From positions 1 through 44,806 of the forward strand of contig QHUL01000064.1 in assembly GCA_003222115.1 (NCBI GenBank): a stretch of DNA of 44,806 nt, in the 5' to 3' direction. Below the pieces are notes generated by a model. The model saw nothing but the letters and a program-made list of their open reading frames with translations. It was not told the DNA's origin and ran no database searches. Within the stretch, counting starts at the first letter, position 1; each line of letters begins with the position of its first letter. A program made the position numbers and the translations under genes. This stretch comes from Gemmatimonadota bacterium (GTDB lineage: Bacteria; Gemmatimonadota; Gemmatimonadetes; Gemmatimonadales; GWC2-71-9). Below are positions 25,784 to 33,479 of this stretch, piece after piece.

Positions 25784-26833
25784 ATGCCCTTACCCCCCCT
25801 GTATGGCCACGAGGGGACTCGGAACCGGCTGGCAGGCGCCCTCGCCTCCGGCCGGTTGCCGCAAGGGTTGCTCTTTGAGGGGCCCCGGGGAGTCGGGAAA
25901 CAACGGCTGGCGCTATGGCTGGGCCAAGCACTGTTGTGCGAGCGCAACAGGGGCCGGGGCCAACAGGAGGGATGCGGTGACTGTCGGCCTTGCCGACTGG
26001 TCCTCACGCTCTCGCATCCCGACCTGCACTGGTTCGTCCCGGTCGAGCTCGAAAGACGGGCCGCCGACGCGGACAAGCAGGTCGAGCTAGCCGAGGAGGC
26101 GCTGGGCGAGGTACTGGCCGCCCGCCGCGAGCGACCCCTGTACGAACCGCCGTCCGGGATGGCGAGCCATGGCATCGCCTCGGTGCGGTTGCTCTTGAGA
26201 AAGCTCGCCCTCACTCCGGTGATGGGGCCGCGCAAGGTGTTCGTGATCGGGGACGCCGAGCGCCTGGTAGCGCAGACGGGGGCCGAGGCGGCCGCGAACG
26301 CCCTGCTGAAGGCGCTCGAAGAGCCACCCGCGGACAGTGTGTTCGTGCTCACGACGGCGGAGCCCGACGCGCTGCTGGCGACAATCCGGTCTCGCGTCGT
26401 GCGAGTACGTGTGGCAAGGCTGGCCGACAGCGTCGTGACAGCATTCGCGCAGCGTGAGCTCGGCCTAGTTAAGGAACCGTCGCTATCGCAAAGAGTTACG
26501 GCGGCTGAGGGGTGCATCGGCAGGCTCCTTGCGGATGGGGGGGTGGAACGCGGAGAGGGGGGCGAGCGGTTCCTGCATGCGGTGCGGAGCGGCCCAGTAG
26601 GGCGCCTCAGCTTCGCGCTCGGTCTCCAGCCGTTTCAGGCACGGGGCGCATTCACCGCGATGCTGGATGAGCTGCTCGCTCGGTTGCGCAGTGAAGCACG
26701 GGCGGGGAAGGACTCGGGGAAAGTCGTGTCCGCCATCGCTCGGGTGCTCGACGCGCGGGAGCTGGCGCAGGGCAATGTGAACCCGCAGCTCGTGGCCGCC
26801 GTACTGGGCGAGGATCTAGGGTCGCCCCGATGA
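25784..26833 (+). CDS. holB: DNA polymerase III subunit delta' (clamp-loader)
   Basis: Clamp-loader subunit of 349 residues. The ATG at 25784 is preceded by GGGGGTAG; an upstream in-frame ATG at 25748 gives an unlikely N-terminus. It has the AAA+ pattern [18 protein letters not shown] (Walker A-like, 33-39), a zinc-binding region with CGDCRPC, and [19 protein letters not shown] with RSRV (SRC-like sensor region) as in DnaX/HolB. Length and lack of a tau-type C-terminus favour delta'. It overlaps moaC by ATGA, so it heads a small operon. Confidence 0.85.
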   Translation: MPLPPLYGHEGTRNRLAGALASGRLPQGLLFEGPRGVGKQRLALWLGQALLCERNRGRGQQEGCGDCRPCRLVLTLSHPDLHWFVPVELERRAADADKQVELAEEALGEVLAARRERPLYEPPSGMASHGIASVRLLLRKLALTPVMGPRKVFVIGDAERLVAQTGAEAAANALLKALEEPPADSVFVLTTAEPDALLATIRSRVVRVRVARLADSVVTAFAQRELGLVKEPSLSQRVTAAEGCIGRLLADGGVERGEGGERFLHAVRSGPVGRLSFALGLQPFQARGAFTAMLDELLARLRSEARAGKDSGKVVSAIARVLDARELAQGNVNPQLVAAVLGEDLGSPR

Positions 26834-27318
26834 AGCTGTCGCACCTCGACGCGGCGGGCCGGGCTCGGATGGTGGACGTCGCCGACAAGGCCATCACGGT
26901 CCGCACGGCGACGGCGGAGGGCGCGATCAGGATGTCGGCCGAAGCCTACCGCCTCGTGACGGAGCAGGCGGTGGTCAAGGGCGACGTTCTCGCGGTGAGC
27001 CAGGTCGCAGGTACGATGGCGGCGAAGCGCACAGCGGAACTGATCCCGCTGTGCCACCCTGTAGGGCTCGACCATGTGGAGGTCGAGGCGACGCTGGACG
27101 AGACCTTGCCGGGAGTCCGAGTACGGGCTGCCGCCAAGGCGGTGGGACGGACGGGCGTGGAGATGGAGGCGCTGTCGGCGGTATCCGTCGCGCTGCTCAC
27201 CGTCTACGACATGGTGAAGGCTGTCGACCGGGGAATGGAGATCCTCTCCGTGCGGCTGCTCGAGAAGACTGGCGGGACTCGCGGGGATTGGCGGCGGAAC
27301 GCCACCCGCGATGATTGA
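26830..27318 (+). CDS. moaC: Cyclic pyranopterin monophosphate synthase MoaC
   Basis: Molybdenum cofactor biosynthesis enzyme that converts the GTP-derived 3',8-cyclo intermediate (MoaA product) to cyclic pyranopterin monophosphate. At 162 residues it is full length. Motifs: [67 protein letters not shown] and KAVDRGM with the catalytic Lys and Asp. The start overlaps the holB stop. No other molybdenum cofactor gene is in the window, so moaA and the rest must be elsewhere. Confidence 0.96.
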   Translation: MKLSHLDAAGRARMVDVADKAITVRTATAEGAIRMSAEAYRLVTEQAVVKGDVLAVSQVAGTMAAKRTAELIPLCHPVGLDHVEVEATLDETLPGVRVRAAAKAVGRTGVEMEALSAVSVALLTVYDMVKAVDRGMEILSVRLLEKTGGTRGDWRRNATRDD

Positions 27319-27382
27319 CCGGCGCTTGACCCTAGGCCGCGAGTTTCTGGCGGTGCCGGACGGGACCAGACACGAGAGGGTT

Positions 27383-28030
27383 ATGACAACGACAACCCGG
27401 AAATTGATGCTGCAGGGCGGCGGGATCCTCCTCGGGGCGCTCGTGGTGAGCAGCCTGGGCGGGTGGGCCCGGCGCGCCACGGCCGACGATCAGCCGGTCC
27501 CCGTCACGGCGCCGGTGTTGGGCGAGCTGCGTTCGCTCACACAGGAGCTCGAAGCCGCCAAGGGCGAGCTCGCCGTCGCCAAGCTGCAGCTCGAGCGGGC
27601 GGACGCGATCATCGAGTACTCGAGCCGCTACGGCGTTCCCGCCGATCTCGCGGCCGCGACCTACGACATCGCGCTCGCCGAAGGGGTGGACCCGGTCCTG
27701 GCCTTCCGGCTGGTGCGGGTCGAGTCGGGGTTCAACCCCCGCGCCAAGAGCCGCGAGGGCGCCCTCGGACTGACGCAGGTGCTCCCGAGCACCGCGCGTC
27801 TGTACGAGCCTGGTCTCACGACGAGCCAACTGTACGAGCGCGACACCAACCTGCGGCTCGGGTTCCGCTACCTGCACGATCTGCTGGAGCGCTACAGCGG
27901 GCGGCTGGACCTGGCGCTTCTCGCCTACAACCGCGGACCGGGCCGGGTGACGGAGCTGCTCAACTCGGGCAGGAATCCCGAGAACGGCTATGCGGCGACG
28001 CTCATGAAGGGCTACCGACGCAAGGGATAA
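27383..28030 (+). CDS. Membrane-anchored lytic transglycosylase (SLT domain)
   Basis: Murein lytic transglycosylase of 215 residues. The ATG at 27383 gives a basic N-terminus and a membrane anchor (LMLQGGGILLGALVVSSLGG), with GAGAGGG-like bases before it. An in-frame ATG at 27311 overlaps the moaC stop and would add 24 residues. A coiled segment (LRSLTQELEAAKGELAVAKL) is followed by the SLT domain with catalytic Glu114 in RVESGFNPRAKS, then GALGLTQVLPSTAR and LALLAYNRGPGRV. All core motifs are present. It is convergent with a second transglycosylase gene. Confidence 0.88.
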   Translation: MTTTTRKLMLQGGGILLGALVVSSLGGWARRATADDQPVPVTAPVLGELRSLTQELEAAKGELAVAKLQLERADAIIEYSSRYGVPADLAAATYDIALAEGVDPVLAFRLVRVESGFNPRAKSREGALGLTQVLPSTARLYEPGLTTSQLYERDTNLRLGFRYLHDLLERYSGRLDLALLAYNRGPGRVTELLNSGRNPENGYAATLMKGYRRKG

Positions 28031-28072
28031 GAGGCACCAGCCGTAAGTCCTAAGGCTTGCCTGAAGAAACCG

Positions 28073-28104
28073 AGGTGGCCGAGGAGACGTCGTCCCGGCC
28101 ACCT
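28073..28104. terminator. Hairpin between two convergent transglycosylase genes
   Basis: A 9-bp stem AGGTGGCCG/CGGCCACCT at 28073-28081 and 28096-28104 with a 14-base loop. It overlaps the stop codon of the minus-strand MltD-like gene and lies 43 bases after the plus-strand gene. Position suits a bidirectional terminator; no long U-tract is visible. Confidence 0.6.
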
Positions 28105-29719
28105 ACTTCGGCGGAATCCTCAAGATATCCCCCGCCCGCAGCATCGAGCCCATCGTGAGACCGTTGTAATTCAACAGCGCCGTCAACCCGACGCCGTAGC
28201 GACGCGCGATCGTGCTCGCCGTCTCGCCACGCTGCACGCGGTGGGTCGCGAGCGGCTCCCCGTCTCCACCCGCCCCGTTTGCGGGAGCCAGCCGTGCGCC
28301 TCCCCCAGCCGCCCCCCCCCGGGAAATCCGCCGATAGGTGTGCTCCGGCGGCACTGACCAGGCGGAGAGCGGCACCACGCGCCCGCTCATCGGCACGATG
28401 ATGCGCTGGCCCACGCGCAGCGCGTGAGGCCGGAGGGTCGGGTTCGCGCTCTGGAGCAGCGCCACGCTCACGCGGTAGCGGCGCGCGATGTCCGACAGCG
28501 TCTGACCGCGGCCCACATAGTGGTCCACGAAGGTGATGCGGTCGGTGGCGGGAAGGCTGTCGAACCGCATGGCCGCCAGCGTCCCCCGCCCACGCGGCAC
28601 GCGCACGACCACGCTCCGGGCCGGCGGCGTGATCCCGCGGACGAACTGCGGGTTCAACTCGAGCATCGTCGCCACCGTCGTGTCCGCGAGCCGCGCGATC
28701 ACGTCGAGTCCGGTCGCGTCGGGGATGGTGATCTCGTCGAACACGAGCGGGGGCGCCGGGCTCACGTCGTCGAAGCCATAGCGGCCCGGCTGTTTGGCGA
28801 TGAGCGATGCCGCGATCAGCTTCGGCACATAGTCCCGGGTCTCGCGCCGCAGGTAGCGCCGATCGGACAGCTGGAAGAACGTGTGGTCGCCCACCGAATC
28901 CGGCTCGCCCGGCAGCCGCCCGATGCCTCGCTCCACCCGCCCCACGCCCGCGTTGTACGCGGCCGCCGCGAGGTAGACGCTCCCCAGGCGCTCCCGCAGG
29001 TCGGCGAGGTAGTTGATCGCCGCGTCGGTCGCCCGGAACGGGTCGCGCCGCTCGTCCACCCAGGGATCCACCGTGAGACCATACAGCCGCGCCGTGCCGG
29101 CGATGAACTGCCACATGCCCACGGCCCGCGCGCGGCTGACGGCGGTGTTGGAGAGCCCGCTCTCGATCAGCGTCAGGTAGACGAGGTCCTCCGGAAGCCC
29201 CTTGGCCCGCAGGCGCTCGCGGATCATCCCCTCGTAACGGCCCAGCCGCTGCAGCCAGATCTCGAAGCGATCCCGCGCATCGACCTGGAAGAACTCGAGG
29301 TATTCGAGCACCCTGCGATTCGCGGCGAAGCTCGTGACGTCGATGTCGAAACGCGGTGCCGCCACCTCCCCTCCCACGACCGCCCGCCCCTCGGGCCCGA
29401 ACAGCCGGACGGCCTCCCGCTCGACGTCCTCCCCGCGGACCGCCGCGACCCCTTGGGCCGCGGCGGCCGGCCGCGAGGTGAGGCTGTCGGCGTGCCGTCC
29501 CCGCGGTGCGTGCAGGCTGTCGAGGACCGCCTGGTCGGCCGCCGAGTCCCCGGCCTGGCGGGCCACGACCGCCCCGAGGGAGTCCACGGTCACGGTCGGC
29601 CCGGAATCGGCGGGTGCCACCGGCAGGATGCTCGTAGCGACCGGGCCCGCACGACCGCCGCAGGCGGAGCCGAGCAGGAGCAACGCGGAAAGCGGGACTA
29701 TGGTCCTCTGGCGCATCAC
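28103..29719 (-). CDS. MltD-like lytic transglycosylase with LysM repeats, probable lipoprotein
   Basis: Peptidoglycan lytic transglycosylase of 538 residues. The signal sequence ends LLLLGSACGG; Cys20 could be lipidated, although the -3 residue is Gly, so the lipobox is imperfect. A long Ala/Asp-rich linker runs to about 120. The SLT domain has Glu186 in LTLIESGLSN, then AVGMWQFIAGTARLYGL, DERRDPFRATDAAINYL and AAAAYNAGVGRVERGI. Two clear LysM units follow (GRGQTLSDIARRYRVSVALL near 400; QRGETASTIARRYGVGLTAL near 497), with a weaker one between. The start overlaps the preceding small gene by ATGA, so it ends a four-gene operon. Confidence 0.9.
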   Translation of the reverse strand: MMRQRTIVPLSALLLLGSACGGRAGPVATSILPVAPADSGPTVTVDSLGAVVARQAGDSAADQAVLDSLHAPRGRHADSLTSRPAAAAQGVAAVRGEDVEREAVRLFGPEGRAVVGGEVAAPRFDIDVTSFAANRRVLEYLEFFQVDARDRFEIWLQRLGRYEGMIRERLRAKGLPEDLVYLTLIESGLSNTAVSRARAVGMWQFIAGTARLYGLTVDPWVDERRDPFRATDAAINYLADLRERLGSVYLAAAAYNAGVGRVERGIGRLPGEPDSVGDHTFFQLSDRRYLRRETRDYVPKLIAASLIAKQPGRYGFDDVSPAPPLVFDEITIPDATGLDVIARLADTTVATMLELNPQFVRGITPPARSVVVRVPRGRGTLAAMRFDSLPATDRITFVDHYVGRGQTLSDIARRYRVSVALLQSANPTLRPHALRVGQRIIVPMSGRVVPLSAWSVPPEHTYRRISRGGAAGGGARLAPANGAGGDGEPLATHRVQRGETASTIARRYGVGLTALLNYNGLTMGSMLRAGDILRIPPK

Positions 29720-30144
29720 CGGGTCGCGAAGAAGTTGCCGAGGAGGCGGTTCGTGGCGTTGAGCACGGCGAGCGCCGCCCCGCGGGGCGGATCGGTCTCG
29801 GTCAGATAGGAGCCCACGAGCCGGGAGGCCTTGGCCGCTTGCCGGGCCGAGAGAGAGACGATCACCACTGTCGCGTCGAAGGCTCGCACCGCTTTCACCC
29901 CCAGGAGCTCGAAGCCCATCTCCGGCTGCACCACGCGCTCGAGCGCCTGCACGCAGGCGTGGGCCGAGCAGCGCAGCTCACCGGCCTGCGAGGTGACCCC
30001 GTCGGCCTCGCCCACGAACTGGCGGCCGTCGGCCCAGGCGAGCACCACCTTCGAGCGGCAGCGCCCGCTGGCGAGCCGCTGAAACAGGAAGTCCTTGAAG
30101 CGCAACCGCTCACCACTGGGCGCGCCTCCGATCGGGGCCACCAC
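29716..30144 (-). CDS. Conserved-looking protein of unknown function, 142 aa
   Basis: Third gene of a minus-strand operon; function not recognised. The sequence alternates beta-like and helical stretches: VVLAWADGRQFVGEADGVTS, then AHACVQALERV, LLGVKAVRAFDATVVIVSLS, and a C-terminal AALAVLNATNRLLGNFFA. The pattern (G-A-G turn, a helix beginning with Ala/Cys, a strand-rich middle, a terminal AVLNATNR helix) recalls the dimerisation/allosteric fold at the C-terminus of 2-isopropylmalate synthase. That likeness is by eye only and no catalytic domain is present. It overlaps the MltD-like gene by 4 bases and follows the 82-residue gene by one base. Confidence 0.7.
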   Translation of the reverse strand: MVAPIGGAPSGERLRFKDFLFQRLASGRCRSKVVLAWADGRQFVGEADGVTSQAGELRCSAHACVQALERVVQPEMGFELLGVKAVRAFDATVVIVSLSARQAAKASRLVGSYLTETDPPRGAALAVLNATNRLLGNFFATR

Positions 30145-30145
30145 G

Positions 30146-30394
30146 TCAGTCGAACCGCACTTCGATCTGCTGTTTCGCGGTCGCGTCCTGCGGCGCCTCG
30201 ACCACGTCCACCTCGAGTCGCGGGCGGTCGTGCGCGTCCCGTTCGGCCGACACCACGAGAATCAGGCCGCTCTCGAGCTCCACCTTGAGCTGTCGCAGAT
30301 CCGAGCGCACCGTCACCTCCCGGACCGCCTCTCCGCGCAGCCGGGCCACTGCCCCGACGACCCGCCGCAAGTCCTGGAGGTCGATCGTGCTCAC
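30146..30394 (-). CDS. Small protein of unknown function, 82 aa
   Basis: Second gene of the operon. It starts MSTIDLQDLRRVVGAVARLR and continues as a likely beta-sheet domain (VREVTVRSDLRQLKVELESG, LILVVSAER, RLEVDVVEAP, IEVRFD). It is acidic with no membrane segment or signal peptide, so probably cytoplasmic. The ATG overlaps the stop of the upstream gene (ATGA). Tight coupling to both neighbours and good protein-like composition argue that it is real; no family is recognised. Confidence 0.7.
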   Translation of the reverse strand: MSTIDLQDLRRVVGAVARLRGEAVREVTVRSDLRQLKVELESGLILVVSAERDAHDRPRLEVDVVEAPQDATAKQQIEVRFD

Positions 30395-30666
30395 GCAAGC
30401 CGCTGGCTGAGGAGCTGGGACAGCGCGGCGTCAGGAATCCGCTCCGCCTGGATGAACAGGGAGGATTTCGAGGTGGCCTCCAACGGATACGGCGTCCAAA
30501 ACGCCCGTTTCCCCGCCCCCGCCCCCGCCTCCACCCCCACCCCCTGCCCCCCGGCCGCCGCCCGAAACGACAGCACCAGCTGCCACGCATCCGTGTTTGC
30601 GGGTCGCTCCGCGAGGGCGTCCACGTGCCAAACTTGGTCGCCTAGGGCGATGACTCTCCATGGCAT
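30391..30666 (-). CDS. Small protein of unknown function, 91 aa, first gene of operon
   Basis: Begins MPWRVIALGDQVWHVDALAE with a strong ribosome site GAGGTG about 5 bases before the ATG at 30666, and a promoter-like pair upstream at 30697-30725. A Gly/Ala-rich loop (residues about 37-53) interrupts a sheet-like pattern (WQLVLSFRAA, then KRAFWTPYPLEA). The end (KSSLFIQAERIPDAALSQLL) looks helical. No signal or membrane segment, and no recognised family. It shares its operon with two other small unknown genes and a cell-wall hydrolase. Confidence 0.7.
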   Translation of the reverse strand: MPWRVIALGDQVWHVDALAERPANTDAWQLVLSFRAAAGGQGVGVEAGAGAGKRAFWTPYPLEATSKSSLFIQAERIPDAALSQLLSQRLA

Positions 30667-30696
30667 AGGTCACCTCGCCGCAAACAAGGGAGGCCC

Positions 30697-30725
30697 AATA
30701 TGGGTCTAACCCTAAGTCCGGTCAA
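30697..30725 (-). promoter_or_regulatory. Sigma-70-type promoter of the small-gene/MltD operon
   Basis: On the minus strand TTGACC (30725-30720) and CATATT (30702-30697) are separated by exactly 17 bp. The match is 5 of 6 at -35 and 4 of 6 at -10. The first gene starts at 30666 with a good ribosome site, giving a leader of about 25 bases. This is the best promoter match in the window. Confidence 0.65.
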
Positions 30726-30740
30726 TAGTTGAACACGCAG

Positions 30741-31346
30741 TCAGGGCCGGAGCAGCCCCACGGCCCGGGCGTCCCGAGCCGTGTCCACGTCCCGCAGCGG
30801 CCGCAGCAGGTGGCAGGAGAGCCCGAGAGCGTCGGCCCGCGTCCGGGTCTGCGCGGCTACGCTCCCCGTGGACCAGGAGATTCCCCGAAACAGCGCCGCA
30901 TGGGGCGCGGCGAGGCCGATGAGGTAATAGCCGCCGTCCAGCGCCGGCCCCAGCACCATGTCACGCCGCCCCAGCGCCGTGAACGCCTGGTGGATGAGGT
31001 GACGACTCACGCCAGGACAGTCGGTGCCGATGATCACGACCCGTCTCGCGCCGTCCGCAAAGTGGCGCGCGAAGGCGTGGGTGAGCCGCGCGCTCAGGTC
31101 ACGGCCCACCTGAGGGCGGAACTCGAGGTGGGCCACGCGGTCGAGCCACTCCCGCACGTACGCCGCCTCCTCCGGCGGCGTGAACCAGAGCACCGAGCGG
31201 TGACTCGACCCCGCCGTGGCGGCCACGATCTTGATCCCCATCTGCCAGTAGACCTCCGCGGCAGCCGAGGGACCGACGTCGTCGGCCAGTCGCGTCTTCA
31301 CCCGACCGGGGATCGGAGCCTTGGCGAAGATGCCGAGGATGCGCAC
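30741..31346 (-). CDS. TIGR04282-type glycosyltransferase (DUF2064)
   Basis: GT-A fold glycosyltransferase or nucleotidyl-type enzyme of 201 residues. The start GTG 31346 lies one base after the preceding gene's stop and gives MRILGIFAKAPIPGRVKTRL, the family's N-terminal signature. Further motifs: VVIIGTDCPGVSRHLIHQAF, DMVLGPALDGGYYLIGL and FRGISWST. A longer in-frame ATG at 31427 would overlap the neighbour and adds low-quality sequence. In many genomes this family sits beside the TIGR04283 family in arsenosugar-type clusters, as here, but the true substrate cannot be read from the sequence. Confidence 0.88.
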   Translation of the reverse strand: MRILGIFAKAPIPGRVKTRLADDVGPSAAAEVYWQMGIKIVAATAGSSHRSVLWFTPPEEAAYVREWLDRVAHLEFRPQVGRDLSARLTHAFARHFADGARRVVIIGTDCPGVSRHLIHQAFTALGRRDMVLGPALDGGYYLIGLAAPHAALFRGISWSTGSVAAQTRTRADALGLSCHLLRPLRDVDTARDARAVGLLRP

Positions 31347-31347
31347 G

Positions 31348-32064
31348 CTACCGAGTGGGCGATCGAGAGGCGGGGACAGGGGACGGCTCGGCACGGCGCA
31401 GGCGCGCCAGGCGTCGAGGCGAGACACCGGCGAGATAGAGGGAGATCAAGAGCGTGTGGTGGAGCCAGGTCTTGATCACGCCGCGCTCTCGGTATCGCCT
31501 GCCGGAGGTGAGGAGCGCGGCGGGGAGCGTGCGAATCGTCACTCCACGACGCTTCAGGCAACGGATCATTGCGACGTCCTCCATGATGGGAATATCGGGG
31601 AACCCGCCGGCCGATTGAAATAGCTCCCGCCGCACGAGCAGCCCCTGGTCGCCGTAGGAGAGCCCGAACAACGCCTGCCGCAGGCGCTGGCCGCGCTCGA
31701 TGAAGCCCTTCGCGGGCGGCTCGAGATCGACGGCGAACCGAAAGACGGCGGCCTGGAGGTCGGCCTCGTCGACCAACGCGGAGAGCAGGGCCCGCCGCGC
31801 GAGGGGCGGGAGCCGGCAGTCGGCGTGGAGGAACAGGAGCCACTGGCCCCGCGCCGCCTCGGCCCCCGCGTTGAGCTGGCGGGCTCGCCCGCGCGTCGCC
31901 GCGATCGCCCGGGCTCCCGCCGCCTGCGCCACGGCGGGCGTGCCGTCGCTGGAGCCGCCGTCCGCCACCACGATGTCGAGCGGAACCACGACGCGCCGCA
32001 GGTCGTCGAGCAGCGGCTGGAGGCGGGCCGCTTCGTCGAGCGTCGGGACCACGACGCCGATCAC
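31348..32064 (-). CDS. TIGR04283-type family 2 glycosyltransferase
   Basis: GT2 glycosyltransferase of 238 residues. GTG 32064 overlaps the upstream gene's stop (GTGA). Motifs: IGVVVPTLDEAARL, IVVADGGSSDGT (first Asp pair), FLHADCRLPP (DxD-like), GLSYGDQGLLVRRELF and PIMEDVAMIRCLKRRG. The C-terminal YRERGVIKTWLHHTLLISLY suggests membrane association. It is the usual partner of the TIGR04282 family, which follows after one base. No arsenic methyltransferase or ArsS-like gene is in the window, so an arsenosugar role remains only possible. Confidence 0.9.
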   Translation of the reverse strand: MIGVVVPTLDEAARLQPLLDDLRRVVVPLDIVVADGGSSDGTPAVAQAAGARAIAATRGRARQLNAGAEAARGQWLLFLHADCRLPPLARRALLSALVDEADLQAAVFRFAVDLEPPAKGFIERGQRLRQALFGLSYGDQGLLVRRELFQSAGGFPDIPIMEDVAMIRCLKRRGVTIRTLPAALLTSGRRYRERGVIKTWLHHTLLISLYLAGVSPRRLARLRRAEPSPVPASRSPTR

Positions 32065-33479
32065 GGGCGCTCGGCCGCCGTGTCGTTCAGGGTCCAATCG
32101 TAGTCGAAGTACTCGATGCGCACGTCCGGGCGCAGCACCTCCGCCGCGGAGTAGGCCAGCAGATAGCGGAAGAAGAACCGCTTGACGCCCGCCGGTCCGC
32201 CGAAGTCGCCGCCGTACCAGTCGAGCACCTTGTTCACCCACAGCGTGGGGCGCGGGGCGAGCTCGAGCCGGAACTGGCGGGGGTCGTCCACGAAGCGTTG
32301 TACGGCGGCGTCGAGCTGCGCGTCCAGGCCCTCGGGGGCGTAGGCCTCGGTAGCGAGCGCCGGGCAGGAACGCGCGGCGCAATTCACGGCAAAATGGATC
32401 CGCGGCTCCCCCATCGGCCGGATGATCCCGTGCTCGATGTCGTCCTGGGAGCGCGCCGCGCCCGCGACGCGGCAGTGCTTCGCCGTGAACGCTCCGGGAA
32501 TGCGCCTGACGGAGCGGATCGGGTAGCGCCCGATCACGCGCTCGAGCATGCAGGCGTTGTACGCGTTGATCCAGAAGGCGAGCCGCGTTGTCGGCGGCGC
32601 GGCGGCGAGCACGCCCGAGTCCGTCGCGGCGAGCTTATCGAGGTACGCGCGGAGCCGCGCGGAGTCGCGCCCCAGCGCGGCGTAGTCCACCCGACCCTCC
32701 CGCACGTAGTCCCGCAAGATCGCCGTGAAAGCCGCATGGTCAGGAATCGCCTGGGCGCCCGCCGCCCGCGGCACCAGCAGGGCGAAAGCCAGCGGGAGCC
32801 ACCCGAGGCGCCGCGCGACCGTCGGCACCAGGCTCGCGAGCACCAGCGCGAGCAGAGCGACCGAGAGGCGCGCGATCTTCGTCAGCGCCTCTTCGTGGGA
32901 CACGCCCGCCGAGAGCAGCGCGTCCGCGAAGTAGGTGTAGATGAGCGTCGCCGGCAGGATCCCGATCGCGGTGGCCGCGGCGAAGGTGCGCCACGGCATG
33001 GCCGTGAGGCCGGCGGCGATGTTCAAGAGGTTGAAGGGAACGACCGGGATCAAGCGCAAGCGCAACAGCCACGCGAACCCCTGCTCCGCGCTCACGCGGT
33101 CGAGCGCCCGGAGCCGGGAGCCCAGGAAGGCCTGCAGCCCCTCGCGGCCGAGCCGGCGCGTCACCCAGAAGGCGGCGCTCGCGCCCAGGTTCGCGCCGAT
33201 CGTGTTGAGGACCGCGCCCCACACGAAGCCGAACACGGCCCCGCCCGCGAGCGTGAGCACGGCTCCCGAGAAGTCGAGCGCCGTGGCGACGACGTACAGC
33301 GCCACGAACGCGAGCGGCGCCCACCAGGACTGACGCAGCAGCTCGACGAGGCGGCCCGCGCCTTCCACCGTGAACAGCCCCCCCAGCCCCGCGGCGCGCA
33401 GACCCAGGACGCCGCCCGCGAGCACCACCACCAGTGCGAGGAGCTTCAAGGCTCCGCGCGCCCGCGAGCTCAGAGCCAC
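32061..33479 (-). CDS. Fusion of VTT (TVP38/TMEM64) membrane domain and DUF547 domain
   Basis: 472-residue protein from GTG 33479, which overlaps the end of the oxidoreductase gene. Residues 1-225 form a TVP38/TMEM64 (VTT) membrane domain: ALDFSGAVLTLAGGAVFGFV, NTIGANLGASAAFWVTRRLG, RLIPVVPFNLLNIAAGLT, then terminal helices. At about 225-243 comes GWLPLAFALLVPRAAGAQA, which looks like a signal peptide with an AGA|QA-type cleavage site. The rest is DUF547: FWINAYNACMLERVIGRYPI, GAFTAKHCRVAG, DDIEHGIIRPMGEPRIHFAV and NCAARSCPAL. The internal signal-like stretch suggests two once separate genes joined in frame. Both domains are known to neighbour such oxidoreductase genes. Confidence 0.88.
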   Translation of the reverse strand: MALSSRARGALKLLALVVVLAGGVLGLRAAGLGGLFTVEGAGRLVELLRQSWWAPLAFVALYVVATALDFSGAVLTLAGGAVFGFVWGAVLNTIGANLGASAAFWVTRRLGREGLQAFLGSRLRALDRVSAEQGFAWLLRLRLIPVVPFNLLNIAAGLTAMPWRTFAAATAIGILPATLIYTYFADALLSAGVSHEEALTKIARLSVALLALVLASLVPTVARRLGWLPLAFALLVPRAAGAQAIPDHAAFTAILRDYVREGRVDYAALGRDSARLRAYLDKLAATDSGVLAAAPPTTRLAFWINAYNACMLERVIGRYPIRSVRRIPGAFTAKHCRVAGAARSQDDIEHGIIRPMGEPRIHFAVNCAARSCPALATEAYAPEGLDAQLDAAVQRFVDDPRQFRLELAPRPTLWVNKVLDWYGGDFGGPAGVKRFFFRYLLAYSAAEVLRPDVRIEYFDYDWTLNDTAAERP

